From a virus, in the IMG/VR virus record IMGVR_UViG_3300037231_000039, positions 1 through 44,801 of that record: DNA of 44,801 nucleotides; one strand, given 5' to 3'. Made by a program: the position numbers and the translations under genes. Numbering within the stretch: the first letter of the stretch is position 1; each line of letters starts with the position of its first letter. The notes beneath the pieces are model-generated. The model was not told where the DNA came from, searched no databases, and was given only the letters and a program-made list of their open reading frames with translations. Of this stretch, positions 37,999 through 44,407 are shown in pieces.

Positions 37999-38906
37999 GT
38001 GGCCCTACTGTTGTTCAATTTGCCGCCGGCTCCAATTCGGGGGCGGGTACAATGGCGGCGGCATTTGGGTCTGGTTTCGCCGCCAATGTGATACCCGGCA
38101 ACGTCTTGGTTTGTGTCGCGGGGACTAGTAATACAGCATCGGTCTCTACTCCAACCGCAGGCCAAAATGGGTGGACAAATGTTGCCTCTAATAATCAAGG
38201 TGGGTCTGGCCCAGCCATCCAAGTTTGGGTTCGAGAGGCCGTATCCGGGGATAATAAGACCCCGACTATGCCCTATACTTCTGGCCCTAACAGTGCCCAG
38301 TACGGTTCCTTCAATTATTTTGTGGCTATGTGGGAAATTACAGGATGCGATGTTGCGTCCATAGTAGATAAAGCAGAAGGTGGTGTATTATCGGCTTCAG
38401 GAGGTACAACTACAAACCAGACTTCTAGTAATGCAAATGACTTGGCTCTCTTCGCAGCCATGGTTTACACGGGTGCTATAACCCCATCAGGTGGAAGTCC
38501 GGGGTCTTGGACAACCGATGATAATACAACCCGTGTTAGTTGGGCTTTGAGTTTTGATCATCAGGCCGTAGCCTCCAGTGGGGCCACCGTCAATTTGACT
38601 ATTGGGGCTACAGGCTCCTACACTCCAAGCTATATTCAGGTTCTCCTTAATCCCTCGGCTGGAGCGCCGAGTACGGAGACCGGCACCGTTGCCATGGCCC
38701 TTGGCAAAGCCACCTTCGCCGCCGGGGTCGCCCGTACCGAGGATGCTGCCACCTCCTTGGCCCTGAAGGGGGTAAGTTTTGTCGCCGACGCCGTGAACGT
38801 CAACGAATATGGAGCGGTCAGTTTAGCTCTCGGCAAAGCTACCTTGCGGGTCAACACCGTAGACGTAACTGCCGAACCAGTGCTTGTGAACTTTTACACC
38901 TTCTGA
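37995..38906 (+). CDS. Putative receptor-binding/fibre protein, compositionally mosaic
   Basis: This 303-residue protein starts at the ATG overlapping the previous stop. Residues 1-220 are Ser/Thr/Asn/Gly-rich and strand-forming (FAAGSNSGAGTMAAAFGSGF, FVAMWEITGCDVASIVDKAE, SFDHQAVASSGATVNLTIGA). The DNA for this part (about 38010-38650) is distinctly AT-richer, with A/T third bases, unlike the flanking genes. The C-terminal part (38670-38880) returns to GC-rich codons and has three short repeats around TVAMALGKATF, SLALKGVSFVA and SLALGKATLRV. The structure suggests a swapped receptor-binding domain. The family is not certain. Confidence 0.75.
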   Translation: MSGPTVVQFAAGSNSGAGTMAAAFGSGFAANVIPGNVLVCVAGTSNTASVSTPTAGQNGWTNVASNNQGGSGPAIQVWVREAVSGDNKTPTMPYTSGPNSAQYGSFNYFVAMWEITGCDVASIVDKAEGGVLSASGGTTTNQTSSNANDLALFAAMVYTGAITPSGGSPGSWTTDDNTTRVSWALSFDHQAVASSGATVNLTIGATGSYTPSYIQVLLNPSAGAPSTETGTVAMALGKATFAAGVARTEDAATSLALKGVSFVADAVNVNEYGAVSLALGKATLRVNTVDVTAEPVLVNFYTF

Positions 38907-38918
38907 TAGGATACGCCA

Positions 38919-39356
38919 ATGACTGCCACCCCCATGATCTCCGTCGCTGCCGCCAAGGCTGGCCTGAACGCGATCACGGCGCTATTCAACAGCTATTACA
39001 TCAACATTTATACCGGAGCCCTTCCGGCCAACTGTGCCGCCAGCGAGGCCGGAACCCAACTTGCGGCCCCGCAGTTCGGCGCTACCGCGTTCGGGACGGC
39101 AGTCGATGGGACCACCACGGGGATTATGACCTCGACGGCAAACGCCATTACATCGGACACGAACGCCGACAACAGTGGAACCGCCGGCCACTTCCGCTGC
39201 TCCTCGACGGATGGTGGCGGGACGGTTGCTGCACAGGGAACCTGCGGCACGGCGACCGCGGACATGATCTTGAACACTACGTCGATCACCGCGGGCGATA
39301 CCGTGGCGATCACCTCTTTCACAATCAGCCTCCCCGATGGGTCAGGAGACGACTAA
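38919..39356 (+). CDS. Conserved phage structural protein, tail-associated
   Basis: This 145-residue protein has the pattern NAITALFNSYYINIYTGALP, AGHFRCSSTDGGGTVAAQGT, then TSITAGDTVAITSFTISLP. I recognise this from a widespread small virion-protein family of phages of GC-rich bacteria, with LNA...G...IYTG..P and a final D..I..G..V.I..F. AGGA lies 7 nt before the ATG. It is likely part of the fibre or baseplate-like complex, without known biochemical activity. Confidence 0.8.
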   Translation: MTATPMISVAAAKAGLNAITALFNSYYINIYTGALPANCAASEAGTQLAAPQFGATAFGTAVDGTTTGIMTSTANAITSDTNADNSGTAGHFRCSSTDGGGTVAAQGTCGTATADMILNTTSITAGDTVAITSFTISLPDGSGDD

Positions 39357-39357
39357 G

Positions 39358-39534
39358 ATGGACGCCAAGGTAGCTCTCGTCATCCGTCCCAACGGTGACA
39401 TCCCGTTCGATGACGGACATCCGCACAAGGCGGTCATCCTCGGCGAACTCGTGGCCAACGGTCACACCCTTAATATTAACCCGGAGACGGGCAACCACCG
39501 CATCGTCAGCGGCCCGTTGCTGGAACATGCCTAG
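39358..39534 (+). CDS. Small protein, unknown function
   Basis: This 58-residue protein (MDAKVALVIRPNGDIPFDDG, then HKAVILGELVANGHTLNI) is strand-rich and soluble. AGGAG lies about 9 nt before the ATG at 39358; the longer in-frame start at 39337 overlaps the previous gene and lacks a site. It overlaps the holin start by 8 bp and is thus coupled to the lysis cassette. No family is recognised. Confidence 0.7.
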   Translation: MDAKVALVIRPNGDIPFDDGHPHKAVILGELVANGHTLNINPETGNHRIVSGPLLEHA

Positions 39535-39904
39535 AGTGACGGCCCCCGCGTTTACCATTCCGGGTCATGCCTTCTCCGTTGGGGCCGTGCTTGGGACCTT
39601 CCTAGGGTTCCTGCCGCCGACCCTCGCGGTTGTGGCCACCGCGCTCGCCATCCTGTTTTACTTGGTGCAGATCTGGGAGAGCCCGACCGTCCAGACGTGG
39701 GTCAAGGGGCGCGAGTTCGTCCGATTGCGACAGCGCCAGATCGCAGCGGCCAAGAGGCTTGCTATCAGCCAGGCGGCCCAGGCGAAGGCCCTTAAGGTCT
39801 GGCAAGACGCGGAGGCCGCTGCCCTAAAAGTGTCAGAGAAAACCGCTATACAGGATGCCGCGCCTGTGTTACCGTCCTCCCCTCTGACACCCCCTCTTTC
39901 ATAG
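39527..39904 (+). CDS. Putative holin
   Basis: This 125-residue protein has one or two transmembrane segments at about residues 15-47 (VGAVLGTFLGFLPPTLAVVA, then LAILFYLVQIWESPTV). The combination of a PP-containing TM hairpin and a W/Y-x-L-x-Q-I-x-E-S junction is familiar from small phage holins. The C-terminus is basic and helical (KGREFVRLRQRQIAAAKRL). It is two genes upstream of the lysozyme. It would time lysis by making lesions in the inner membrane. The start at 39527 overlaps the previous stop; longer starts run inside other genes. Confidence 0.75.
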   Translation: MPRVTAPAFTIPGHAFSVGAVLGTFLGFLPPTLAVVATALAILFYLVQIWESPTVQTWVKGREFVRLRQRQIAAAKRLAISQAAQAKALKVWQDAEAAALKVSEKTAIQDAAPVLPSSPLTPPLS

Positions 39905-39915
39905 GTTGCTCCCTC

Positions 39916-40077
39916 ATGTCCGTCACCCCCACCCCAACTAAGACCCCTTTCTCAACCACGGCGGCCGATGATGCCAAGGTTGTCGAGAACGACCTGTCTC
40001 GCTTCCATATCAACGGTTGGCTCGCCCTGGCCCTGGTCATCGGCGCAAACGTCGTGGGCGTCCTGCTGCACGTCTAA
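39916..40077 (+). CDS. 53-residue single-TM protein in the lysis cassette
   Basis: The short protein (MSVTPTPTKTPFSTTAADDA, then VVENDLSRFHINGW) ends in a transmembrane segment LALALVIGANVVGVLLHV. The topology is a soluble N-terminus with a C-terminal membrane anchor. It lies between holin and lysozyme genes, so a holin partner, antiholin or second holin is plausible. The ribosome binding site is weak (AGG at about 11 nt). It is supported by GC-biased third positions and by its location. Confidence 0.6.
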   Translation: MSVTPTPTKTPFSTTAADDAKVVENDLSRFHINGWLALALVIGANVVGVLLHV

Positions 40078-40145
40078 AGCGCGCTCCAGGACACGTTAAG
40101 TCGCTTAAGGCGCACGATAGCGCACATTCCAGGAAGCACACGATA

Positions 40146-40946
40146 ATGCCCTCGACCCGCGAAGCCGCCCTCGCCCTCTGTCAGACCCTCACGCCCCGGC
40201 TTGAGGGCTGTACGCTGACCGCCATCGCTGATCCGGTGCGTGGTTGGGCCGTTCCGACCATCGGCTACGGTCATACGCGAGGTGTGGTCAAGGGGCAGAC
40301 GATCACCCAGGATACGGCGAACTTCCTCTTGGGCCAAGATCTCGGTGATGCTGCCGACGAACTGGAGAAGGTCTGCAACCTAGCGGCCCTCGCCGGGATT
40401 GACAGTCACCAACGCGCCGCCCTGATCGACTTCGTCTTCAATCTCGGGGCTGGTCCCTCCTGGCAGATTTGGAAAGACATCAACTCCGGGGACGACGGCG
40501 ACGTTACCAAGCAGATCATGCGCTTCGTCAATGGCGAGATCGACGGTAAGGAACAGGTTGTCGAGGGTCTGGAACATCGTCGACAGGCCGAAGTTGTCTT
40601 CTGGAACACCGCCGACGAGAACGCCGCGGTCGCCGTCACACAGGTCGCCAACGCCGTTCCGGCCCCAGCCAGCGGCTACACCCGCACCATCACCACTAAC
40701 CCCACCCCTGTCGCCCCGCCGCCCCTGGCGAACGTAAGCTTGGCCGCCAAGAGCCTGACTGTCGTCGGGGGGATTGCGGCTGCAGTTGGCTCCAACGCCC
40801 AGCAAGTTCACGACATCATCGCCCCGGCTGCTGACAGCGCCCCGATCTTCCAGACCCTCGCCACCGTCGCCATCGGCGCTGTTGTGGTCGCCGGAATTGT
40901 GGGGCTGTTCATCCATGAAGCTCAAGCCCAAGCAAGGAAGACTTAA
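40146..40946 (+). CDS. T4-type lysozyme (GH24 endolysin) with C-terminal membrane segments
   Basis: This 266-residue muramidase has the GH24 core in its first 165 residues: E20 (RLEGCTL), D29 (AIADP) and T38 (WAVPTIGYGHT), with the QRAALIDFVFNLGAG helix. E-x8-D spacing is canonical; the D-to-T distance is 3 longer than in T4 lysozyme. After a Pro-rich linker (NPTPVAPPPLANV) are two hydrophobic segments at about 199-221 and 234-258 (TLATVAIGAVVVAGIVGLF). Most GH24 endolysins are about 150-170 residues without such a tail. The enzyme cuts the peptidoglycan sugar chain. The ATG at 40146 has AGGAAG at about 9 nt. Confidence 0.9.
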   Translation: MPSTREAALALCQTLTPRLEGCTLTAIADPVRGWAVPTIGYGHTRGVVKGQTITQDTANFLLGQDLGDAADELEKVCNLAALAGIDSHQRAALIDFVFNLGAGPSWQIWKDINSGDDGDVTKQIMRFVNGEIDGKEQVVEGLEHRRQAEVVFWNTADENAAVAVTQVANAVPAPASGYTRTITTNPTPVAPPPLANVSLAAKSLTVVGGIAAAVGSNAQQVHDIIAPAADSAPIFQTLATVAIGAVVVAGIVGLFIHEAQAQARKT

Positions 40947-41090
40947 ATGTCCTTCGAAGCCCGTCATCCCCGGCTCCTGATCATTCTCTCGATCCCCCTT
41001 ACGGTCGCAGCCTACATGCTCGTCGCGCCGACCGGGGCCGCCACCGTGATCTTGGGTGGGCTGGGGCTGCAGCACCTCCTGGGTCACTGA
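40947..41090 (+). CDS. 47-residue membrane protein in the lysis cassette
   Basis: This short frame encodes MSFEARHPRLLIILSIPLTV and AAYMLVAPTGAATVILGGL, giving one long or two short transmembrane segments. Its ATG follows the lysozyme TAA directly, with AAGGA 8 nt upstream, and the spanin ATG follows its TGA with no gap. These signals strongly suggest a real gene. It may be a second holin or pinholin-like regulator. No family is recognised. Confidence 0.65.
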   Translation: MSFEARHPRLLIILSIPLTVAAYMLVAPTGAATVILGGLGLQHLLGH

Positions 41091-41666
41091 ATGTTTGGGC
41101 TCCCAACATGGGCCTGGCAGGTCATCGGCTACGCCGTCATCATTCTGACGATCCTCGGGTGTGGCATGAAGCTCATGTCAATCTGGGACGCTGGCAAGAT
41201 CGCCGGCTATCAGAAAACTATCGCGACGGGTAAGGCCCAGGTCGCGCAAATTGCCGCCGTGACCAAGACCATCACCGTCGCCGATCAGGCGAAGGAGGCA
41301 ACCGCCCAGACGGTCATTGTCCAGCGGACCAACACGATCACAAAGGAGATCCCCGTCTATGTCTCGACCAGTCCTAGCCCTCCTGTTGGCTGTATCACTT
41401 GGGGTATGCTACGGCTGCACGACGCCGCAATCCTCGGCGTTGATCCAGGCAGCCTCGGCGACCCCACCACCCAACCTTCTAGCGCCTGCTCGACCGTTGC
41501 GCCCAGCGTTTTCCTGGACACAATCACCGAAAACTACGGTGCCGCCAACCAGAACTCCGAGCAACTTAACGCCCTCATTGCCGACCTCCAAGCCCGCACC
41601 GCCGCCATCGCTGCTGCAGCGGGTCAAAGCAGCCCTCCACCTCTAGTCTCCCTACCGCACTTGTAG
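41091..41666 (+). CDS. Inner-membrane spanin (Rz-like)
   Basis: This 191-residue protein has an N-terminal transmembrane segment at about residues 8-30 (AWQVIGYAVIILTILGCGMK), then a periplasmic helical coiled-coil (KTIATGKAQVAQIAAVTKTI). A familiar i-spanin segment follows: EIPVYVSTSPSPPVGCITWG, then LRLHDAAILG, and at the end ITENYGAANQNSEQLNALIA. It connects to the outer-membrane partner encoded in the +1 frame inside this gene and fuses or disrupts the outer membrane at lysis. It starts immediately after the previous stop. Confidence 0.87.
   Translation: MFGLPTWAWQVIGYAVIILTILGCGMKLMSIWDAGKIAGYQKTIATGKAQVAQIAAVTKTITVADQAKEATAQTVIVQRTNTITKEIPVYVSTSPSPPVGCITWGMLRLHDAAILGVDPGSLGDPTTQPSSACSTVAPSVFLDTITENYGAANQNSEQLNALIADLQARTAAIAAAAGQSSPPPLVSLPHL
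41359..41646 (+). CDS. Outer-membrane lipoprotein spanin (Rz1-like), nested in the i-spanin gene
   Basis: This frame lies entirely inside the i-spanin gene in another frame. The 95-residue product has a signal peptide (MSRPVLALLLAVSLGVCYGC) ending in a lipobox-like region; lipidation could be at C16 (SLGVC) or C20 (CYGC). The mature part is rich in Pro, Ser and Thr (SATPPPNLLAPARPLRPA), as in Rz1. AAAGGAG lies 10 nt before its ATG. Embedded Rz1 genes are well known. It probably complexes with the i-spanin to disrupt the outer membrane. A Gram-negative host is implied. Confidence 0.82.
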   Translation: MSRPVLALLLAVSLGVCYGCTTPQSSALIQAASATPPPNLLAPARPLRPAFSWTQSPKTTVPPTRTPSNLTPSLPTSKPAPPPSLLQRVKAALHL

Positions 41667-41690
41667 GGTCAGCCTGAAAGGAGTATCTTC

Positions 41691-42059
41691 GTGCGTATCG
41701 ACATCAACCTGAACCACAACCTCAAAGGAGAATTTCTCTTGTCCATCAGTTCAGCTTTCCAAGCCCAACTCGACCGCCTGACCGCCTTCATCGCGAGCCA
41801 GGACAGCACCATCGCCACCCTTAACGCCCAGGTCGCTTCTCTCGAAGCCGCCGCCAGCGGCGAGAGTGGCCCGGCCCAGGACGCCGAAGACACCGCCGCC
41901 CTCTCGTCGGCCCTGGACAGCGAAAGCGTCCCGGCCGCCGGTTCCGCGGGTGTCTCGACCTCCCTGGCCGGTGTCTCGACCTCCCCGGCCGGTGTCAGCA
42001 CCAGCGTTGCGGGCGTGTCCTCCTCGGTTGCCGCCGTCAACGGTGCGACCGAAGGCTAA
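41691..42059 (+). CDS. Coiled-coil protein with C-terminal heptad Ser/Thr repeats
   Basis: This protein of 122 residues starts with GTG at 41691 (AGGAG, 7-nt spacing). A second start, TTG at 41739, has an equally good AAAGGAG at 8 nt and would give 106 residues beginning SISSAFQAQLDRLTAFIASQ. A helical coiled coil covers the first half (STIATLNAQVASLEAAA). The C-terminus has four seven-residue repeats of AGVSTS(L/P/V). It is the last gene before the late terminator. No family is recognised; a trimeric or fibrous virion accessory is possible. Confidence 0.75.
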   Translation: MRIDINLNHNLKGEFLLSISSAFQAQLDRLTAFIASQDSTIATLNAQVASLEAAASGESGPAQDAEDTAALSSALDSESVPAAGSAGVSTSLAGVSTSPAGVSTSVAGVSSSVAAVNGATEG

Positions 42060-42084
42060 GTCCTTCGCCAGCTAGGCATAAAAG

Positions 42085-42120
42085 AACCCCCGCCGGATCA
42101 CTCTGGCGGGGGTTTTCGTT
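42085..42120. terminator. Strong bidirectional terminator closing the late and replication operons
   Basis: A perfect 10-bp stem pairs AACCCCCGCC (42085-42094) with GGCGGGGGTT (42105-42114) around a 10-base loop. It is followed rightward by TTTTCGTT, and leftward the minus strand continues TTCTTTTATGCC. It lies between the convergent ends of the late operon (42059) and the leftward replication operon (42146), so it can stop both. Confidence 0.92.
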
Positions 42121-42145
42121 GTCCGAAATAATAGGTACGTTTCGG

Positions 42146-42625
42146 TCAGCCGCGTTCGGCCTCGATCTCCTTCTGGAGGTTCGCCAGCGCCCGCCAAGCG
42201 ACCTTGGCCGAGTGGCGAACACCATCAGTGTCGAGGGTGCCGGCGTCCACCAGGTGACGCGCGAGGGCGTCCTTCTCGTCGCCGGACTTCGACCGATCCC
42301 AGTGCAGGGGCGAGCCCGGATTATGCTGATCGTTGCCGATCTTCGATAGTTCCGCAACGGCCAGCAGGGCGTCGGGGAAGTAGTCGATGCAGCCCGAGAA
42401 CAGAGGGGCGTTCTTCCGCGCCGCGGCGTCACCGATGCGATCCAGGGCAGCCCGGGCGATCTTCCGCTCGTTCTCGGAGATCTGACTGACCGGGCCGTTC
42501 TCACCGCTCGGGATAGGCCGGACCACGGGATGGTCTATGATCTGGTTAACCACCGCATAGTCGTTGCACTGGCGCTGGCACGCGATGCAGTTGCAGTCCG
42601 CCTTCAAGAACCAGTGACTATCCAT
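42146..42625 (-). CDS. dATP/dGTP diphosphohydrolase N-terminal domain family protein (DUF5664-like)
   Basis: This 159-residue protein has the family pattern in full: LFSGCIDYFPDALLAVAELS, GNDQHNPGSPLHWDRSKSGD, ALARHLVDAGTLDTDGVRHS and AKVAWRALANLQKEIEAE. The family includes MazZ-type enzymes, which remove diphosphate from dATP or dGTP in 2-aminoadenine (Z) genome phages, but many phages carry it without the other Z genes. No PurZ or DatZ is found here. An N-terminal extension has four cysteines (CNCIACQRQC). The ATG at 42625 has GGAGG at 9 nt. It is the last gene of the replication operon and may adjust nucleotide pools. Confidence 0.82.
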   Translation of the reverse strand: MDSHWFLKADCNCIACQRQCNDYAVVNQIIDHPVVRPIPSGENGPVSQISENERKIARAALDRIGDAAARKNAPLFSGCIDYFPDALLAVAELSKIGNDQHNPGSPLHWDRSKSGDEKDALARHLVDAGTLDTDGVRHSAKVAWRALANLQKEIEAERG

Positions 42626-43154
42626 GGACTAGTTCCTCCTTGAATGTGGACACTCCATCGGCGTCCGTTGTGATCAGGTCCGTCTGGTTGACCCAATGCA
42701 GAACCTTGAACTTGTCGAGACACCAGAAGCCCCAGTCTCGGCGCTTGGGGCCGGTCGTGAACTGGGTCATCGTGTAGCCGTCCACAGACCGCAGGAGAAG
42801 CCTGTGGGCCTCTTCCGCGGCTCGGTGGATGACCTGCCCCTCTGAGCGGCGCACGGTCTCCACACGGTCGTATGGAGGCCGGCGCTGGAGGATCTCGTCA
42901 TAACCGCCAGACAGGATGACGGAGGTGTTGTCCCACGGATGATCATGCAGGGGCCGCTCCGGGTCGTCGGAGACCTGGATATGGAAGTAGACATTGGCCT
43001 CCGAGTTCCGCGGGATGACGTGCCAACGGTAGAGGTACGGCGCACCATCCGGGGCGATGACCAGATCCGGCTCACACAGGCGGTCGTAAGTGCCTGTATA
43101 TTTCAGGGCCAGCCGCATGTGTTCCGGCCGCAATACGAACGGGTCAAACGTCAT
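42618..43154 (-). CDS. Cupin-fold protein
   Basis: This 178-residue protein has the double-stranded beta-helix pattern HDHPWDNTSVILSGGYDE, then GQVIHRAAEEAHRLLL and YTMTQFTTGPKRRDWGFWCL. The H-x-H, E and downstream H residues are typical metal ligands of cupins. Similar small cupin proteins are common in phages; substrate and reaction are unknown. The ATG at 43154 has GGAG at 7 nt; a longer frame to 43229 overlaps the phosphoesterase gene. It overlaps the next gene by 8 bp. Confidence 0.82.
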   Translation of the reverse strand: MTFDPFVLRPEHMRLALKYTGTYDRLCEPDLVIAPDGAPYLYRWHVIPRNSEANVYFHIQVSDDPERPLHDHPWDNTSVILSGGYDEILQRRPPYDRVETVRRSEGQVIHRAAEEAHRLLLRSVDGYTMTQFTTGPKRRDWGFWCLDKFKVLHWVNQTDLITTDADGVSTFKEELVHG

Positions 43155-43164
43155 ATGCTTCTCC

Positions 43165-44403
43165 TTAATCGGGGGCCAGGCTCCACTCGACCCAGTTGTT
43201 GCACTCCTTAGCAGAATGGGGCTCGTCAAGCAAGACCTCCCAGCGTGCCGTTATGCCATGTTCTGGGTGAACAAAGAAGAGGGCCTGGCTGGGGACGCTG
43301 TAGGGGGCGCGCATCGCCAGCCGGGCGTACTCGTCGTAGCCCTTCAGCGCGCCGTTGACGATGCCGCCGGGCAGCCAGAGCATCTGGTGCCAGTGGCCCA
43401 TGACTATCGTGTCGAAGTCGCGGCCGATCTGAGCTTCAGAGCGAGCGACCTTAAGTGAGCCGCGCGTAATTGGGCCGATAGCGCCAATAATGCCGTCTCC
43501 ACCCTTGACCCCAAGGCTGTCCCCGTGGGTAAGAAGGAAGCGGTGATTGTAGACTTTGAAGTAAGCATCGGTCTCTCCAGGGATCAGAAATTGGATGCGC
43601 TTGTCCTTGCGGAAGTGGCGCTCCAGGCTGCAGTAGATATTCCACTCGTGAGAGGTGTAGACCCGCCCCTTCATCCGCGGCTTGCGGCTGGCCCGGCCGT
43701 GGTTGCCGACGACGCACGGGACGAACACGCGACCAAAAGTATCGGCCATGCGTTCAAGTGCTGAAGCCAAAAGGTCGGTGAGGTCGTTGATGCATTGCTG
43801 GGTGGTGCGATCATTGGTCGCGAAGAGTTCTTCATGGATGTCTCCAGAGAGCATGTCCCCACCCAGCATGATCACGATGCCGGGATAGTTTTTCTCAGCG
43901 ACGCCCATGTGGTTGAAACACAGGTCAATGGTCGTGTCCACCAGACGTGTGATCCGAGCCGCGGCGATCTCGGCGTTGAACTCGTTGACCCCGCCGACCT
44001 CTTCCGGCCGGACAGTCTCGCCGTAGTGCCAGTCGGACCAGATGGTGCAGGGGATCCCGCGACTACCCTTGGATTTTGCCTGCGGAATGATCCAGGCCGG
44101 CGGTTCGGGCGAACGGCTGGCGAGGTTGTAGATCTCGGTCCTGATCTTCTCGGCGGTGTCGTTCTGTTTCTGGATGGCCTTCAGGTCGCGCTGGGCCTGG
44201 GACAGGGCAATGCGGAGCTTGGCCTCCTTGTCGAGGACCGGGCTCGCCGCAGTAAGGCCGCGCAGCGTAGCGAGGTCAACCCTCTTGTTAACCGTCGAGG
44301 CATTGATCCCGAGAACAACGGCCGCCCGGCGGTTGGAGCCCAACTCGGCCACGGCCTTTAGGGTTTCGACGATCTCAGCGTCGGTGGTGAATTGTTGAGC
44401 CAT
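43165..44403 (-). CDS. HTH-containing calcineurin-like phosphoesterase
   Basis: This 412-residue protein has an N-terminal helix-turn-helix (ETLKAVAELGSNRRAAVVLG, INASTVNKRV) and a coiled-coil linker, then a complete metallophosphoesterase core. Metal ligands are D124 and H126 (WSDWHYGE), D183 (GGDMLSGD), N234-H235 (VGNHGR), H293 (THGD) and H337/H339 (GHWH). The fold covers Mre11/SbcD-type nucleases and phosphatases; here a DNA-processing role is likely because of the HTH and the neighbours. The ATG at 44403 is 4 bp after the RuvC stop, with AGGA about 11 nt upstream. Such HTH-phosphoesterase fusions are found in many phages. Confidence 0.9.
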   Translation of the reverse strand: MAQQFTTDAEIVETLKAVAELGSNRRAAVVLGINASTVNKRVDLATLRGLTAASPVLDKEAKLRIALSQAQRDLKAIQKQNDTAEKIRTEIYNLASRSPEPPAWIIPQAKSKGSRGIPCTIWSDWHYGETVRPEEVGGVNEFNAEIAAARITRLVDTTIDLCFNHMGVAEKNYPGIVIMLGGDMLSGDIHEELFATNDRTTQQCINDLTDLLASALERMADTFGRVFVPCVVGNHGRASRKPRMKGRVYTSHEWNIYCSLERHFRKDKRIQFLIPGETDAYFKVYNHRFLLTHGDSLGVKGGDGIIGAIGPITRGSLKVARSEAQIGRDFDTIVMGHWHQMLWLPGGIVNGALKGYDEYARLAMRAPYSVPSQALFFVHPEHGITARWEVLLDEPHSAKECNNWVEWSLAPD

Positions 44404-44407
44404 GGTG

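Noticed and set aside
42146-42625. Complete Z-genome (2-aminoadenine) pathway
   Set aside because: Only the MazZ-family protein is present. I found no PurZ-like adenylosuccinate synthetase or HD-domain DatZ among the genes.
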